Below are positions 1 through 6,824 of a stretch of 10,244 bases of DNA, one piece after another; position 1 is the first letter of the stretch; every line of letters begins with the position of its first letter. The stretch is taken from NCBI GenBank assembly GCA_023430725.1, contig JAEYZD010000028.1, positions 1 to 10,244 on the forward strand, in the 5' to 3' direction. Made by a program: the position numbers and the translations under genes. The notes beneath the pieces were generated by a model. The model was not told the origin of the DNA. It worked only from the letters and a program-made list of their open reading frames with translations, and ran no database searches. The stretch comes from Bacteroidota bacterium (lineage in GTDB: Bacteria > Bacteroidota > Bacteroidia > Bacteroidales > VadinHA17).

Positions 1-2144
1 GGCACCTGGAAATCCCAGAGCATGTCATTGGTGCGGCGGCGGTAAAAATCCACAGTACCGTTGATCCTGCCTTCAAAGAAACCAAAGTCCAGACCTACGT
101 TGATCTCTTCCTTCTTTTCCCACCTGAGATCAGGGTTCGGGTTACGGTTGGGTTCAACACCCTGGATCCATACTCCGTTCGAAAGGAACCTTGAGCCGTA
201 GTTGAGACTGATAAGCGACATATAGGAGTTGCCGGGCGCTGTTCCGGTAATACCGAAACCGGCACGCAGCTTAAGGTCACTGATGAAGTTAATATCTGAC
301 ATGAAAGCCTCGCGGCTGATACGCCATCCTGCAGATACTGCGGGGAAGGTACCCCACTTGTGATTGGCTCCGAATTTGGATGAGCCCTCATGCCTGAGAC
401 TGGCCATCAGAAGATACTTGTCATCAAAGTTGTAGCTTCCCCTTGCGAAGAATGCAATAAGGGTATTTTCGCTCTTGCTGCTGTTCATCGTGGCTTCGCC
501 CCTGGTGAGTGCATCACCGCTCTGCATCCTGTTGTAGCTGTAGAAGTCCGTCGGGAAATCCCAGTTTGTCATGTAGAAACCTTCGAAGATATTGTTCTGG
601 TAGCTGTAACCACCCATAAGGTTGACATTGCTCTTGCCAAAGGTGTGTGCATAGTCAGTTGTAAGCTCGAGAAGCTTGCTCTGGTTGGCACTGGTTCCCC
701 TGGAGGCATAGCCGTTACGGCCGCTCTTCGTTGTGGAAACATGCTTCTTCGTCTGAGAGAATCCGCGGGTCTGATTATAGGTATTGTTCGACAAAAGGAG
801 GTTGATGTTCCACCTCTTGACGGGGGTAAGAGTAACCTTGCCGTTCATCTGGATCTCCCTCTCATTGTTCTGACCGTCTGATTCCATGATGTAAGCCACC
901 GGGTTGTCATAGAAATAGGTGTTGCGCTCCTGCCATACGCCGTTCTCATCATAAATTGCGTCTGTCGGGTTGCGTATGATGGCCTGCCTGTAAACATAGC
1001 TGTTGAAGCTGTAACCGTCACCGCCGGTCCAGTAGTTACGGTCACGGATGATTGAATTGAAGCTCATCTTGAGCATTCCGTCCAGGGCTGTGTGGTTGAT
1101 ACCGATACGGCCCGAAGCCTGCTTGTTGTCTGACCTTATGAAAAGACCTTCCCAGTAACGGTAGTTGACAGAAGCCGTGTAGTTCGAGTTGGTGTTTCCG
1201 CCCTTCATTGTGAGGTTATGGTTCATGCTGACCGGTGTGCGGGTGATCTCATCAACCCAGTCAGTAGAGCTGCCAAGATCCACAAATCCCGGAACGTCAG
1301 CCATATGCTCCCTGTACTGCTCAGCATTGAGGAAGGGCATCTTCCTGGCAATTGTCTGAACTGTAGCGTAGGCATTGTATTCAACAGTCGGCTTGATATC
1401 CTGACCGACACCCTTGGTTGTGATGATTATCACACCGTTGGTGCCTCTTGTACCGTAAATTGCTGCGGCAGAACCGTCCTTGAGGACGTCAATTGATTCA
1501 ATGTCCTCAGGAGCTACCGTGGAAAGACTGCCCGGAACACCGTCAATAAGAATCAGCGGCTCGGTACTTGCCGAAAGTGTTGTTATACCACGAAGCATGA
1601 TCTGTGCATTCGAGGTCGGGTCTCCCGAAGGGTTCGAAATTGTAAGACCTGCCACCTTGCCCTGGATAAGCTGTGCGGCATCCTTGACAGCACCCTTGAC
1701 AAAAGCATCAGCCTTTACACTGGAGATAGAGCTGGTCACATCGCCCTTCTTCTGGACACCGTAACCAACAACAACTATCTCTTCCATGCCAAGCATGTCA
1801 TACTGGAGAACAACCTCCACACTTGACTTGCCCTGTACATTCACATCCTGGGTCTTCATACCTACATATGAAACCTGGATAACATTCTCACCCTGGGCGA
1901 GAGTAAGGACAAAACGTCCGTCAACATCAGTGGCCGCACCCTTCGTGGTGTTCAGCACCCTGATTGCTGCTCCCGGAACCGTTTCACCGGCCGGATCCTT
2001 AACAACACCGCTAAGCTGCCTGGTCTGCGCATGCAGACTGATGGCCAGGAACAGCACCAGCAGTGACATCAGCGATCTCCTCAGATGAATGCCTGCTCCT
2101 TTGCGGGCACACATCACCTGTTTTGAATTGCATTCTCTTTTCAT
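1..2144 (-). CDS. susC: SusC-family TonB-dependent outer-membrane receptor, 5' part (3' end beyond window)
   Basis: Outer-membrane channel that, with a SusD lipoprotein lid, would take up oligosaccharides using TonB energy. The reading frame is open from an ATG at 2144 to the window edge (714 codons plus 2 bases); the family is usually about 1000-1100 residues, so the C-terminal part of the barrel is missing. Visible parts: a signal peptide of about 40 residues (Arg/Lys-rich start, hydrophobic core LLVLFLAIS, likely cleavage after HA before QT); a carboxypeptidase-regulatory-like domain at about 42-117; a TonB-box-like EEIVVVGYG at 121-129; and a plug domain at about 130-245 with the SusC signature VLKDGSAAAIYGTRGTNG. 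Barrel strands follow, including the typical SLRHEGSSKFG and FPAVSAGWRIS. There is no STN domain, so signalling to an anti-sigma factor is unlikely. The gene starts 252 nt after the GH127 operon on the same strand. I infer an arabinose-rich glycan as substrate from the neighbours only. A later ATG at 2069 is a weaker start candidate. Confidence 0.95.
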   Translation of the reverse strand, partial: MKRECNSKQVMCARKGAGIHLRRSLMSLLVLFLAISLHAQTRQLSGVVKDPAGETVPGAAIRVLNTTKGAATDVDGRFVLTLAQGENVIQVSYVGMKTQDVNVQGKSSVEVVLQYDMLGMEEIVVVGYGVQKKGDVTSSISSVKADAFVKGAVKDAAQLIQGKVAGLTISNPSGDPTSNAQIMLRGITTLSASTEPLILIDGVPGSLSTVAPEDIESIDVLKDGSAAAIYGTRGTNGVIIITTKGVGQDIKPTVEYNAYATVQTIARKMPFLNAEQYREHMADVPGFVDLGSSTDWVDEITRTPVSMNHNLTMKGGNTNSNYTASVNYRYWEGLFIRSDNKQASGRIGINHTALDGMLKMSFNSIIRDRNYWTGGDGYSFNSYVYRQAIIRNPTDAIYDENGVWQERNTYFYDNPVAYIMESDGQNNEREIQMNGKVTLTPVKRWNINLLLSNNTYNQTRGFSQTKKHVSTTKSGRNGYASRGTSANQSKLLELTTDYAHTFGKSNVNLMGGYSYQNNIFEGFYMTNWDFPTDFYSYNRMQSGDALTRGEATMNSSKSENTLIAFFARGSYNFDDKYLLMASLRHEGSSKFGANHKWGTFPAVSAGWRISREAFMSDINFISDLKLRAGFGITGTAPGNSYMSLISLNYGSRFLSNGVWIQGVEPNRNPNPDLRWEKKEEINVGLDFGFFEGRINGTVDFYRRRTNDMLWDFQV

Positions 2145-2202
2145 AAAGGATAGTTCATTCCGTTAAAAAACCTGGTTAGTAATTAATTGATTTATCTGAT
2201 TT

Positions 2203-2219
2203 AGTGTGCATTTTACACT
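2203..2219. repeat. Inverted repeat AGTGT-N7-ACACT upstream of susC
   Basis: Perfect 5-bp arms around a 7-nt spacer, 59 nt upstream of the susC start. It overlaps the proximal promoter-like -7 element and contains the second copy of the TTACACTT octamer. An operator role is inferred from position only. Confidence 0.3.
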
Positions 2220-2238
2220 TTATGGAGCACTACTCAAA
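2208..2238 (-). promoter_or_regulatory. Candidate Bacteroidota-type promoter for susC (proximal)
   Basis: Minus-strand TTTG (2235-2238) is a perfect -33 element and is followed after 19 nt by TAAAATGC (2208-2215), which keeps the TA but matches the rest of the -7 consensus poorly. The leader would be about 57 nt. The -7 region lies inside the inverted repeat AGTGT-N7-ACACT (2203-2219). The octamer AAGTGTAA spans the end of the spacer and the start of the -7 element here, just as in the distal candidate. It could be a second promoter or a repeated regulator half-site. Confidence 0.22.
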
Positions 2239-2287
2239 GGCGTGAAAATGAAAATTGGATTGTCTGCCCCGAAGCTTCCCCGTTAAA

Positions 2288-2300
2288 TGTAAAAATTACA
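2288..2300. repeat. Palindrome TGTAA-N3-TTACA over a candidate -7 element
   Basis: Perfect 5-bp inverted repeat with a 3-nt AT spacer, covering the distal promoter-like -7 hexamer. Its right half belongs to the octamer TTACACTT, which recurs at 2213-2220, 83 bp away, about eight helical turns. The position suits a transcription-factor site (AraR or a regulator encoded elsewhere). Which protein binds, if any, cannot be read from the sequence. Confidence 0.35.
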
Positions 2301-2321
2301 CTTCTTCATAGCTTGTGCAAG
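2291..2321 (-). promoter_or_regulatory. Candidate Bacteroidota-type promoter for susC (distal)
   Basis: Reading on the minus strand, CTTG (2318-2321) is followed after exactly 19 nt by TAATTTTT (2291-2298). The known Bacteroides sigma-ABfr consensus is TTTG, 19-21 nt, TAnnTTTG, so the match is 3 of 4 and 5 of 6 conserved bases. Transcription would start near 2284 and give a leader of about 140 nt. The -7 element sits inside the palindrome TGTAA-N3-TTACA (2288-2300), which would suit an operator. This is the best match in the gap, but AT-rich DNA gives such matches by chance. Confidence 0.35.
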
Positions 2322-2345
2322 TTAATCGTTTTTCAATACAGGATA

Positions 2346-2361
2346 TATGTTCTAAAACATA
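2346..2361. repeat. Palindrome TATGTT-N4-AACATA downstream of the GH127 operon
   Basis: Perfect 6-bp arms with a 4-nt centre, 35 nt after the GH127 stop codon. As RNA the stem would be AU-rich and has no following U run, so it is a poor intrinsic terminator. The symmetry and size fit a dimeric regulator site better. A perfect palindrome GATTTAAATC (2371-2380) lies just upstream of it on the minus strand. Function unknown. Confidence 0.35.
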
Positions 2362-2396
2362 CCTGCAAACGATTTAAATCATCCCCTGACCTATTA

Positions 2397-4817
2397 CTAC
2401 TCAATGATTACCTCATGGATGCCGGATGAAAACTCACTGTTCAGCCGGACGTTGATCCTGATGCCCGAAGCTGTCACAGGGCTTATCTCAGCTATGTTCC
2501 ATGCGTCTTTTGTAACAGTAAGAGGGGAGGCAGTTGCAACCTTCTTCCAGCTCCCTCCGCTCAGGTATTCAACCGTCCATTCGTCAGGAACACGGCAACC
2601 GCCAAAGGGGCCGTCATCAAACCAGTATATCTTCACCCTGGAGACCTTCTCAGGCTTCTCAAAAGCGAAACTGACCCACTCCCAACCGTTGTTTTTGGGC
2701 CACCAGTGGTAGTATGGCCATGTGTGGTCATTGGAATTGGAAGGCTCGAGCTGGTCATTGATTGCCGAGAGAGCCCTGTTAGGCGAGCTGGCAGTCACCT
2801 TGCTGGTATATGCAACAGTCGGTGCAGGTGTTGGCCTTGCGCTTGTCTCCCTGAAGGGCAGCCATACTTTCATCTCCCCTGCTCCGCGATTGTTCCAGAG
2901 ATGATAAGGGATCAGCATCAGTTCACCGTATTCGCCAAGCGAAATTGATCCGTCAAGGTTCCTGGCTGCCTCCCTGGCCCTGGTCTTTATTACCTGGGTT
3001 CCGTTGAGCATATCCCCCCTGAATTCAGTGCTGAACTCCGGGTTTTCATCCACAACCAGCCCGAGGATATGCCCTCCGGCATTATCAGGCCACTCGGCAC
3101 AGAACATCAGCGGGCCTCTCTGAACGGCATACTTGCCTTCATCATCCTTCACTCTTTCGTCAGCCAGTACGGTCCTTACCGGCATGGGCAGTTCCAGTTC
3201 AATCCTGTCACCGGCCTTCCAATTTCTGGTAATTACGGCATAACCGTTATCTATCTGAGCTTCTGTGTTTATACCGTTGACAACAATGATAAAGTTCTCA
3301 TCTGACTGACCTGCAAAATTGTAAAGCCCGCCGGGGATTGCCTCGTTGCGCGCCCAGCCCGGAATACGGATCCGAACGGTGAATTTCCCTGCCTTCTCAG
3401 GATCTACTGTCATGTTGACCTTCCCTTCCCAGGGGTAGTTTGTCTCCTGCGTGACCTTCACCCTGTGATTCCCAAAAGTGATGTCAGCATTATTCGATGC
3501 AAACAAATTGACATACAGATCCTTGTCAGTAACAGAATATATATATCCCGGTATTGCAGGAATAAACCGGCATACATTCGAAGGGCAGCAGGCGCAGCCG
3601 AACCAGGCCGAACGCTCATGCTGGCCGCTCGACTCCAGCGGGTTGGGATAGAAGAATCTGTCACCGGCCAGGTTGACTCCTGACAGGGCACCGTTGTAAA
3701 GTGTCTTCTCAAGCACGTCAAAGTATTTCCCTTCCCCGTGCATCGAGAAAAGTCTGTGGTTGAAGAAAATGTTGCCGATTGAGGCACATGTCTCGCAGTA
3801 GGCTGACATGTTGGGCAGGTGGTACGGCTCTGCAAACCCTTCGTTTCCGCCCGATGCACCAATGCCCCCGGTGATGTACATCTTCCTGTATACCAGGTCT
3901 TCCCAGATCTTCGTAATTGCATTCACATAGGCCTCGTCACCAAGAATTGATGCCACATCGGCCATGCCGGAATACATATAGGTTGCCCTGACTGAATGGC
4001 CCACAGCTTCTGTCTGATCAACCACCTTCTTGTGGCTCTGTGAGTACTCCTCACCGTCTTCGCGGGCGCCGCGCGCATCGAGGAAGAATTTTGCAAGGTC
4101 AAGGTACTTTTTCTCTCCGGTCTCCCTGTAGAGCTTGACCAGTCCCATCTCTATCACCTGGTGCCCCGGGTAGCTGACGAATGCATCCCATCCGAAATCC
4201 TTGTCAACGAGGTCGGCCGATTTCAGGGAGATATCCAGCAGTTCCCTCTTGCCGGTGGCCTGGTAGTGTGCCACGGCTGCTTCATACATGTGTCCCAGGT
4301 TGTAGAGCTCATGACTGAGTATATTAGTCTTCTCCCATCTTTCACCCTCTGCCCAGTCATGAAGCTTACCGTAACCCATTTCTGCAATTGTACGGTTTGT
4401 ATAGAGGTATCCGTCATCCTCCTGCGCGAGACCTATCTTATGTATTAAGGTATCAAGATAAGCCTCCAGCTCAGGATCAGGATAGGTCTGAAGAGAATAG
4501 CTTGCCCCCTCGATGATCTTGGTTACGTCTGAGTCATCAAACGGATAAATCGTCTGGAACTTCCCGGTATCAAGACCGCCGGCTATCTCGAAGTTTTTTA
4601 TCCGGCCGGTGGATTCGCAGTATCCGAACGCGATGGGTATTGTCACCTCGTGATTCTTTAGTATACGTGGAGCCCAGAAGTTGTCAGTCATCTTGACCGA
4701 AGTAAAAGGCACCGGCCTGATCGGATAGTTGCCGTCCTCTTTGCTGCCGGTGCACGATGATGCCATGGCTATCACCGCCGCAGCCGCCAGAATTGTGATT
4801 CTTCCCGTTAATTTCAT
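2397..4817 (-). CDS. GH127 (DUF1680) glycosidase lipoprotein with C-terminal F5/8 type C-like domain; probable beta-L-arabinofuranosidase
   Basis: Likely releases L-arabinose from beta-L-arabinofuranosides. The 806-residue protein starts with a lipoprotein signal (hydrophobic stretch at 9-19, lipobox-like ASSC with Cys22). The mature end CTGSKEDG has a Lys-acidic-acidic run resembling lipoprotein export signals, suggesting surface display. The GH127 part spans about 35-660 and keeps the catalytic set known from Bifidobacterium HypBA1: Glu326 (as Glu322), Glu342 and Cys344 (YCETC, as Glu338/Cys340), and Cys410-Cys411 (CACCPSN, as nucleophile Cys417 and Cys418). A linker RPTPAPT precedes a galactose-binding-like F5/8 type C domain at about 667-806, ending GIHEVIIE, probably for carbohydrate binding. 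It begins 9 nt after its paralogue and ends the operon. The start has no Shine-Dalgarno but an AT-rich leader, as is usual here. GH127 also includes enzymes for other sugars (such as aceric acid in rhamnogalacturonan-II), so the substrate is inferred. Confidence 0.92.
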   Translation of the reverse strand: MKLTGRITILAAAAVIAMASSCTGSKEDGNYPIRPVPFTSVKMTDNFWAPRILKNHEVTIPIAFGYCESTGRIKNFEIAGGLDTGKFQTIYPFDDSDVTKIIEGASYSLQTYPDPELEAYLDTLIHKIGLAQEDDGYLYTNRTIAEMGYGKLHDWAEGERWEKTNILSHELYNLGHMYEAAVAHYQATGKRELLDISLKSADLVDKDFGWDAFVSYPGHQVIEMGLVKLYRETGEKKYLDLAKFFLDARGAREDGEEYSQSHKKVVDQTEAVGHSVRATYMYSGMADVASILGDEAYVNAITKIWEDLVYRKMYITGGIGASGGNEGFAEPYHLPNMSAYCETCASIGNIFFNHRLFSMHGEGKYFDVLEKTLYNGALSGVNLAGDRFFYPNPLESSGQHERSAWFGCACCPSNVCRFIPAIPGYIYSVTDKDLYVNLFASNNADITFGNHRVKVTQETNYPWEGKVNMTVDPEKAGKFTVRIRIPGWARNEAIPGGLYNFAGQSDENFIIVVNGINTEAQIDNGYAVITRNWKAGDRIELELPMPVRTVLADERVKDDEGKYAVQRGPLMFCAEWPDNAGGHILGLVVDENPEFSTEFRGDMLNGTQVIKTRAREAARNLDGSISLGEYGELMLIPYHLWNNRGAGEMKVWLPFRETSARPTPAPTVAYTSKVTASSPNRALSAINDQLEPSNSNDHTWPYYHWWPKNNGWEWVSFAFEKPEKVSRVKIYWFDDGPFGGCRVPDEWTVEYLSGGSWKKVATASPLTVTKDAWNIAEISPVTASGIRINVRLNSEFSSGIHEVIIE

Positions 4818-4826
4818 ATTATAGTT

Positions 4827-6824
4827 TTATTTCGATTTCATCCATACTGTCATCTCTCCCCGGCCCCTGTTGGCCCAGGAGTAATAAGGCACTGCCTTTG
4901 CATACTTAACGGTACCCGAAGGACCGGTAACTGAGAATTTCAGGGTGCCGACACCTTCCAGCAATCCTTTCTCGAAAGTAAACTGCGGCCTGACTGAAGG
5001 GTCCACCGTAACCTCCCTCACCGGGCCGTTATCGGTCTCCTCCAGGCAATAGACAACCGGGCCCATCCCGAGTGCCACCCTGCCGCTGTCAGCCGTCACC
5101 TCATCCCGTGCCTTGATAAACCTGGGTTCCATCGGGAGGGATATCTCAACAACGTCGCCACTCTTCCACTCCCTTTCAAGAAGGGCAAATCCGTTCACGA
5201 TCAGGGCCTTAACCTTCTTTCCGTTGATGCGTATCGCAACTTTTCCGGATGCCGGAGTGACATACCTGTAGAGGTTTCCCGTAAAAGGGGCGCTGCCGGT
5301 CCATGCCGGGATCCTGATTCCGAAAACGAAGCTGCTCTTCTCTGTGGCAGGGTTGACTGTAACCCTGACATCGCCATCCCAGGGGTAATCAGTCTCAAGG
5401 CTTACCTCAGTCTCACCGGCCGGTGTCCTGAGCTTGGCCGCCGAACCGATGAACAGGTTCAGGTTTATCCCCGCGGCTGTCTCTGACCATATATACTGTT
5501 TCATTGCCGGCATGAATCGAGCCACGTTGCCGGGGCAGCATGAGCAGTCGAACCATCCGGCGCGCTCGAAGCGTCCGTCAGACTCAAGTGGATTGGGATA
5601 ATAGAAGCTGCAGCCGTCCTGTCCGATGCCCGAGATCAGCCCGTTGTAAAGGGTTCGTTCGAGCACGTCGAGATATTTTGCTTCGCCTGTGGCGAGATAG
5701 AGCCTGTGATTCCAGAAAACATTTGCAACAGAGGCGCAGGTCTCGGTGTAGGCGGTCATATTGGGCAGCTCATACGGTTCGCCGAAGGCTTCGCCATGCT
5801 CCAATGAGCCTATGCCACCCGTGATATATATCTTCCGTCCGGTAACGTCATTCCATATTTTCTTCGATGCCTCAAGATAGCTGTTTTCTCCGGTGACCCT
5901 TGAGAGATCTGCCATTGCGGTATACATGTATGCTCCCCGGACGGCATGACCCACTGCCTCATTCTGTTCCAGCACCGGGAGATGCATCTGCAGGTAGACT
6001 GAGTCATTGTAAACCTCAAACCGGGAGCCGGCGGGATGCCTCAGATACTCTTCCTGTTTCCCCCGAACATCTATAAAGAACCGTGCCAGCTCAAGCCACT
6101 GGCTGTTGCCTGTCAGCTCATAGAGTTTTATAAGGCCTATCTCTATCTCCTGGTGCCCGGGTGCGACCTCGCGCAGTCCCCACCCAAACTCAGAGGCTAT
6201 CAGTTCCGCGTTTTTCAGGGCCACATTAAGGAAAATGTTGGATCCGTTAGCCAGATAATGCGCTACGGCAGCTTCATACATATGCCCCACATTATAGAGC
6301 TCGTGGCTGACCCGCTCATCAATCCATCGCTCCCTGCCAGACCCCGGCGCCATGTTCACAGGATCAATCGTGCGGGTAGTATAGAGATATCCGTCATCCT
6401 CCTGGGCCGCAGCTATAAGCATCACCAGGCTGTCAACATAGTGGCGGAGCTCAGGGTCCGGCGTCCCGAGAAGTGACCAGCACGCCCCCTCAATGATTTT
6501 GAACACATCAGAGTCATTGTACCGCTCACCGGTGTGTTTTCCCTTCTTCAATCCTCCCGCAACGGCGAAATTGTCAATGCGGCCGGTCTCTTCGCATTTA
6601 CCGAAGACATATGGGATGGTGATTGTCCGGTTCCTTTCGATGAGAGGATTCCAGAAGCTGTCATTTACTGTGACTGCCTGCAAGGGAGGGGTCTCCAGCC
6701 AGCCCGACTGTTCCTTCACCGGCCCGGTGGTGCCGCTGCCGCATGATGATAACATTAATGTCAGGGCGCAGACAAGCAATGCCGGCATTATTGCTGCCGG
6801 GGTTTTCCTTATCAGGGACTTCAT
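4827..6824 (-). CDS. GH127 (DUF1680) glycosidase lipoprotein; probable beta-L-arabinofuranosidase
   Basis: A 665-residue protein, close to HypBA1 (about 658). Lipoprotein signal: basic start, hydrophobic core and a classic lipobox LSSC with Cys28. The following GSGTTGPV lacks an acidic run, so a periplasm-facing anchor is more likely than surface display. The catalytic residues are intact: Glu345 in HGEAF (as Glu322 of HypBA1), Glu361 and Cys363 in YTETC, and Cys429-Cys430 in CSCCPGN (nucleophile and zinc ligand). Other family blocks are QEDDGYLYT, HELYNVGHMYEAAVAHY and NEAVGHAVRGAYMY. The protein stops after the beta-sandwich (GEMTVWMKSK) and has no extra binding domain, unlike its downstream neighbour. 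Its ATG overlaps the araB stop by one base (TGATG), indicating translational coupling with arabinose catabolism. The two GH127 proteins are clearly diverged paralogues, so their specificities may differ. Exact substrate and linkage are inferred. Confidence 0.93.
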   Translation of the reverse strand: MKSLIRKTPAAIMPALLVCALTLMLSSCGSGTTGPVKEQSGWLETPPLQAVTVNDSFWNPLIERNRTITIPYVFGKCEETGRIDNFAVAGGLKKGKHTGERYNDSDVFKIIEGACWSLLGTPDPELRHYVDSLVMLIAAAQEDDGYLYTTRTIDPVNMAPGSGRERWIDERVSHELYNVGHMYEAAVAHYLANGSNIFLNVALKNAELIASEFGWGLREVAPGHQEIEIGLIKLYELTGNSQWLELARFFIDVRGKQEEYLRHPAGSRFEVYNDSVYLQMHLPVLEQNEAVGHAVRGAYMYTAMADLSRVTGENSYLEASKKIWNDVTGRKIYITGGIGSLEHGEAFGEPYELPNMTAYTETCASVANVFWNHRLYLATGEAKYLDVLERTLYNGLISGIGQDGCSFYYPNPLESDGRFERAGWFDCSCCPGNVARFMPAMKQYIWSETAAGINLNLFIGSAAKLRTPAGETEVSLETDYPWDGDVRVTVNPATEKSSFVFGIRIPAWTGSAPFTGNLYRYVTPASGKVAIRINGKKVKALIVNGFALLEREWKSGDVVEISLPMEPRFIKARDEVTADSGRVALGMGPVVYCLEETDNGPVREVTVDPSVRPQFTFEKGLLEGVGTLKFSVTGPSGTVKYAKAVPYYSWANRGRGEMTVWMKSK

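Larger units (their letters stand above)
2145..2396 (-). other. AT-rich intergenic region upstream of susC
   Basis: This is the only long non-coding stretch in the window. It separates the last GH127 gene from susC on the same strand. It is clearly more AT-rich than the flanking genes, apart from a short GC island at 2266-2282. It holds two promoter-like pairs reading toward susC, a repeated octamer TTACACTT (2213-2220 and 2296-2303) and several short palindromes, listed separately. I see no GC-rich hairpin followed by a T run on the minus strand, so read-through from the GH127 genes into susC cannot be excluded. No small open reading frame in it looks convincing. Confidence 0.8.

Noticed and set aside
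390..881. A 163-codon open frame on the plus strand
   Set aside because: It lies wholly opposite the susC barrel region, has no recognisable motifs, and the minus-strand frame shows clear SusC features throughout.
2266..2282. GC-rich segment as an intrinsic terminator
   Set aside because: Only a 4-bp self-complementary core without a loop is available, and no U run follows on either strand.
3458..3922. A 154-codon minus-strand frame inside the longer GH127 gene
   Set aside because: It is an alternative frame across the GH127 active-site region. The main frame holds the catalytic Glu and Cys residues uninterrupted.
6036..6476. A 146-codon plus-strand open frame
   Set aside because: It is opposite the GH127 catalytic domain, whose conserved motifs make the minus strand the coding one.
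2397..6824. Adjacent GH127 genes as a recent tandem duplication or a split gene
   Set aside because: The proteins are strongly diverged in sequence and length, each with its own lipoprotein signal and complete catalytic set. They are old paralogues, not fragments of one gene.
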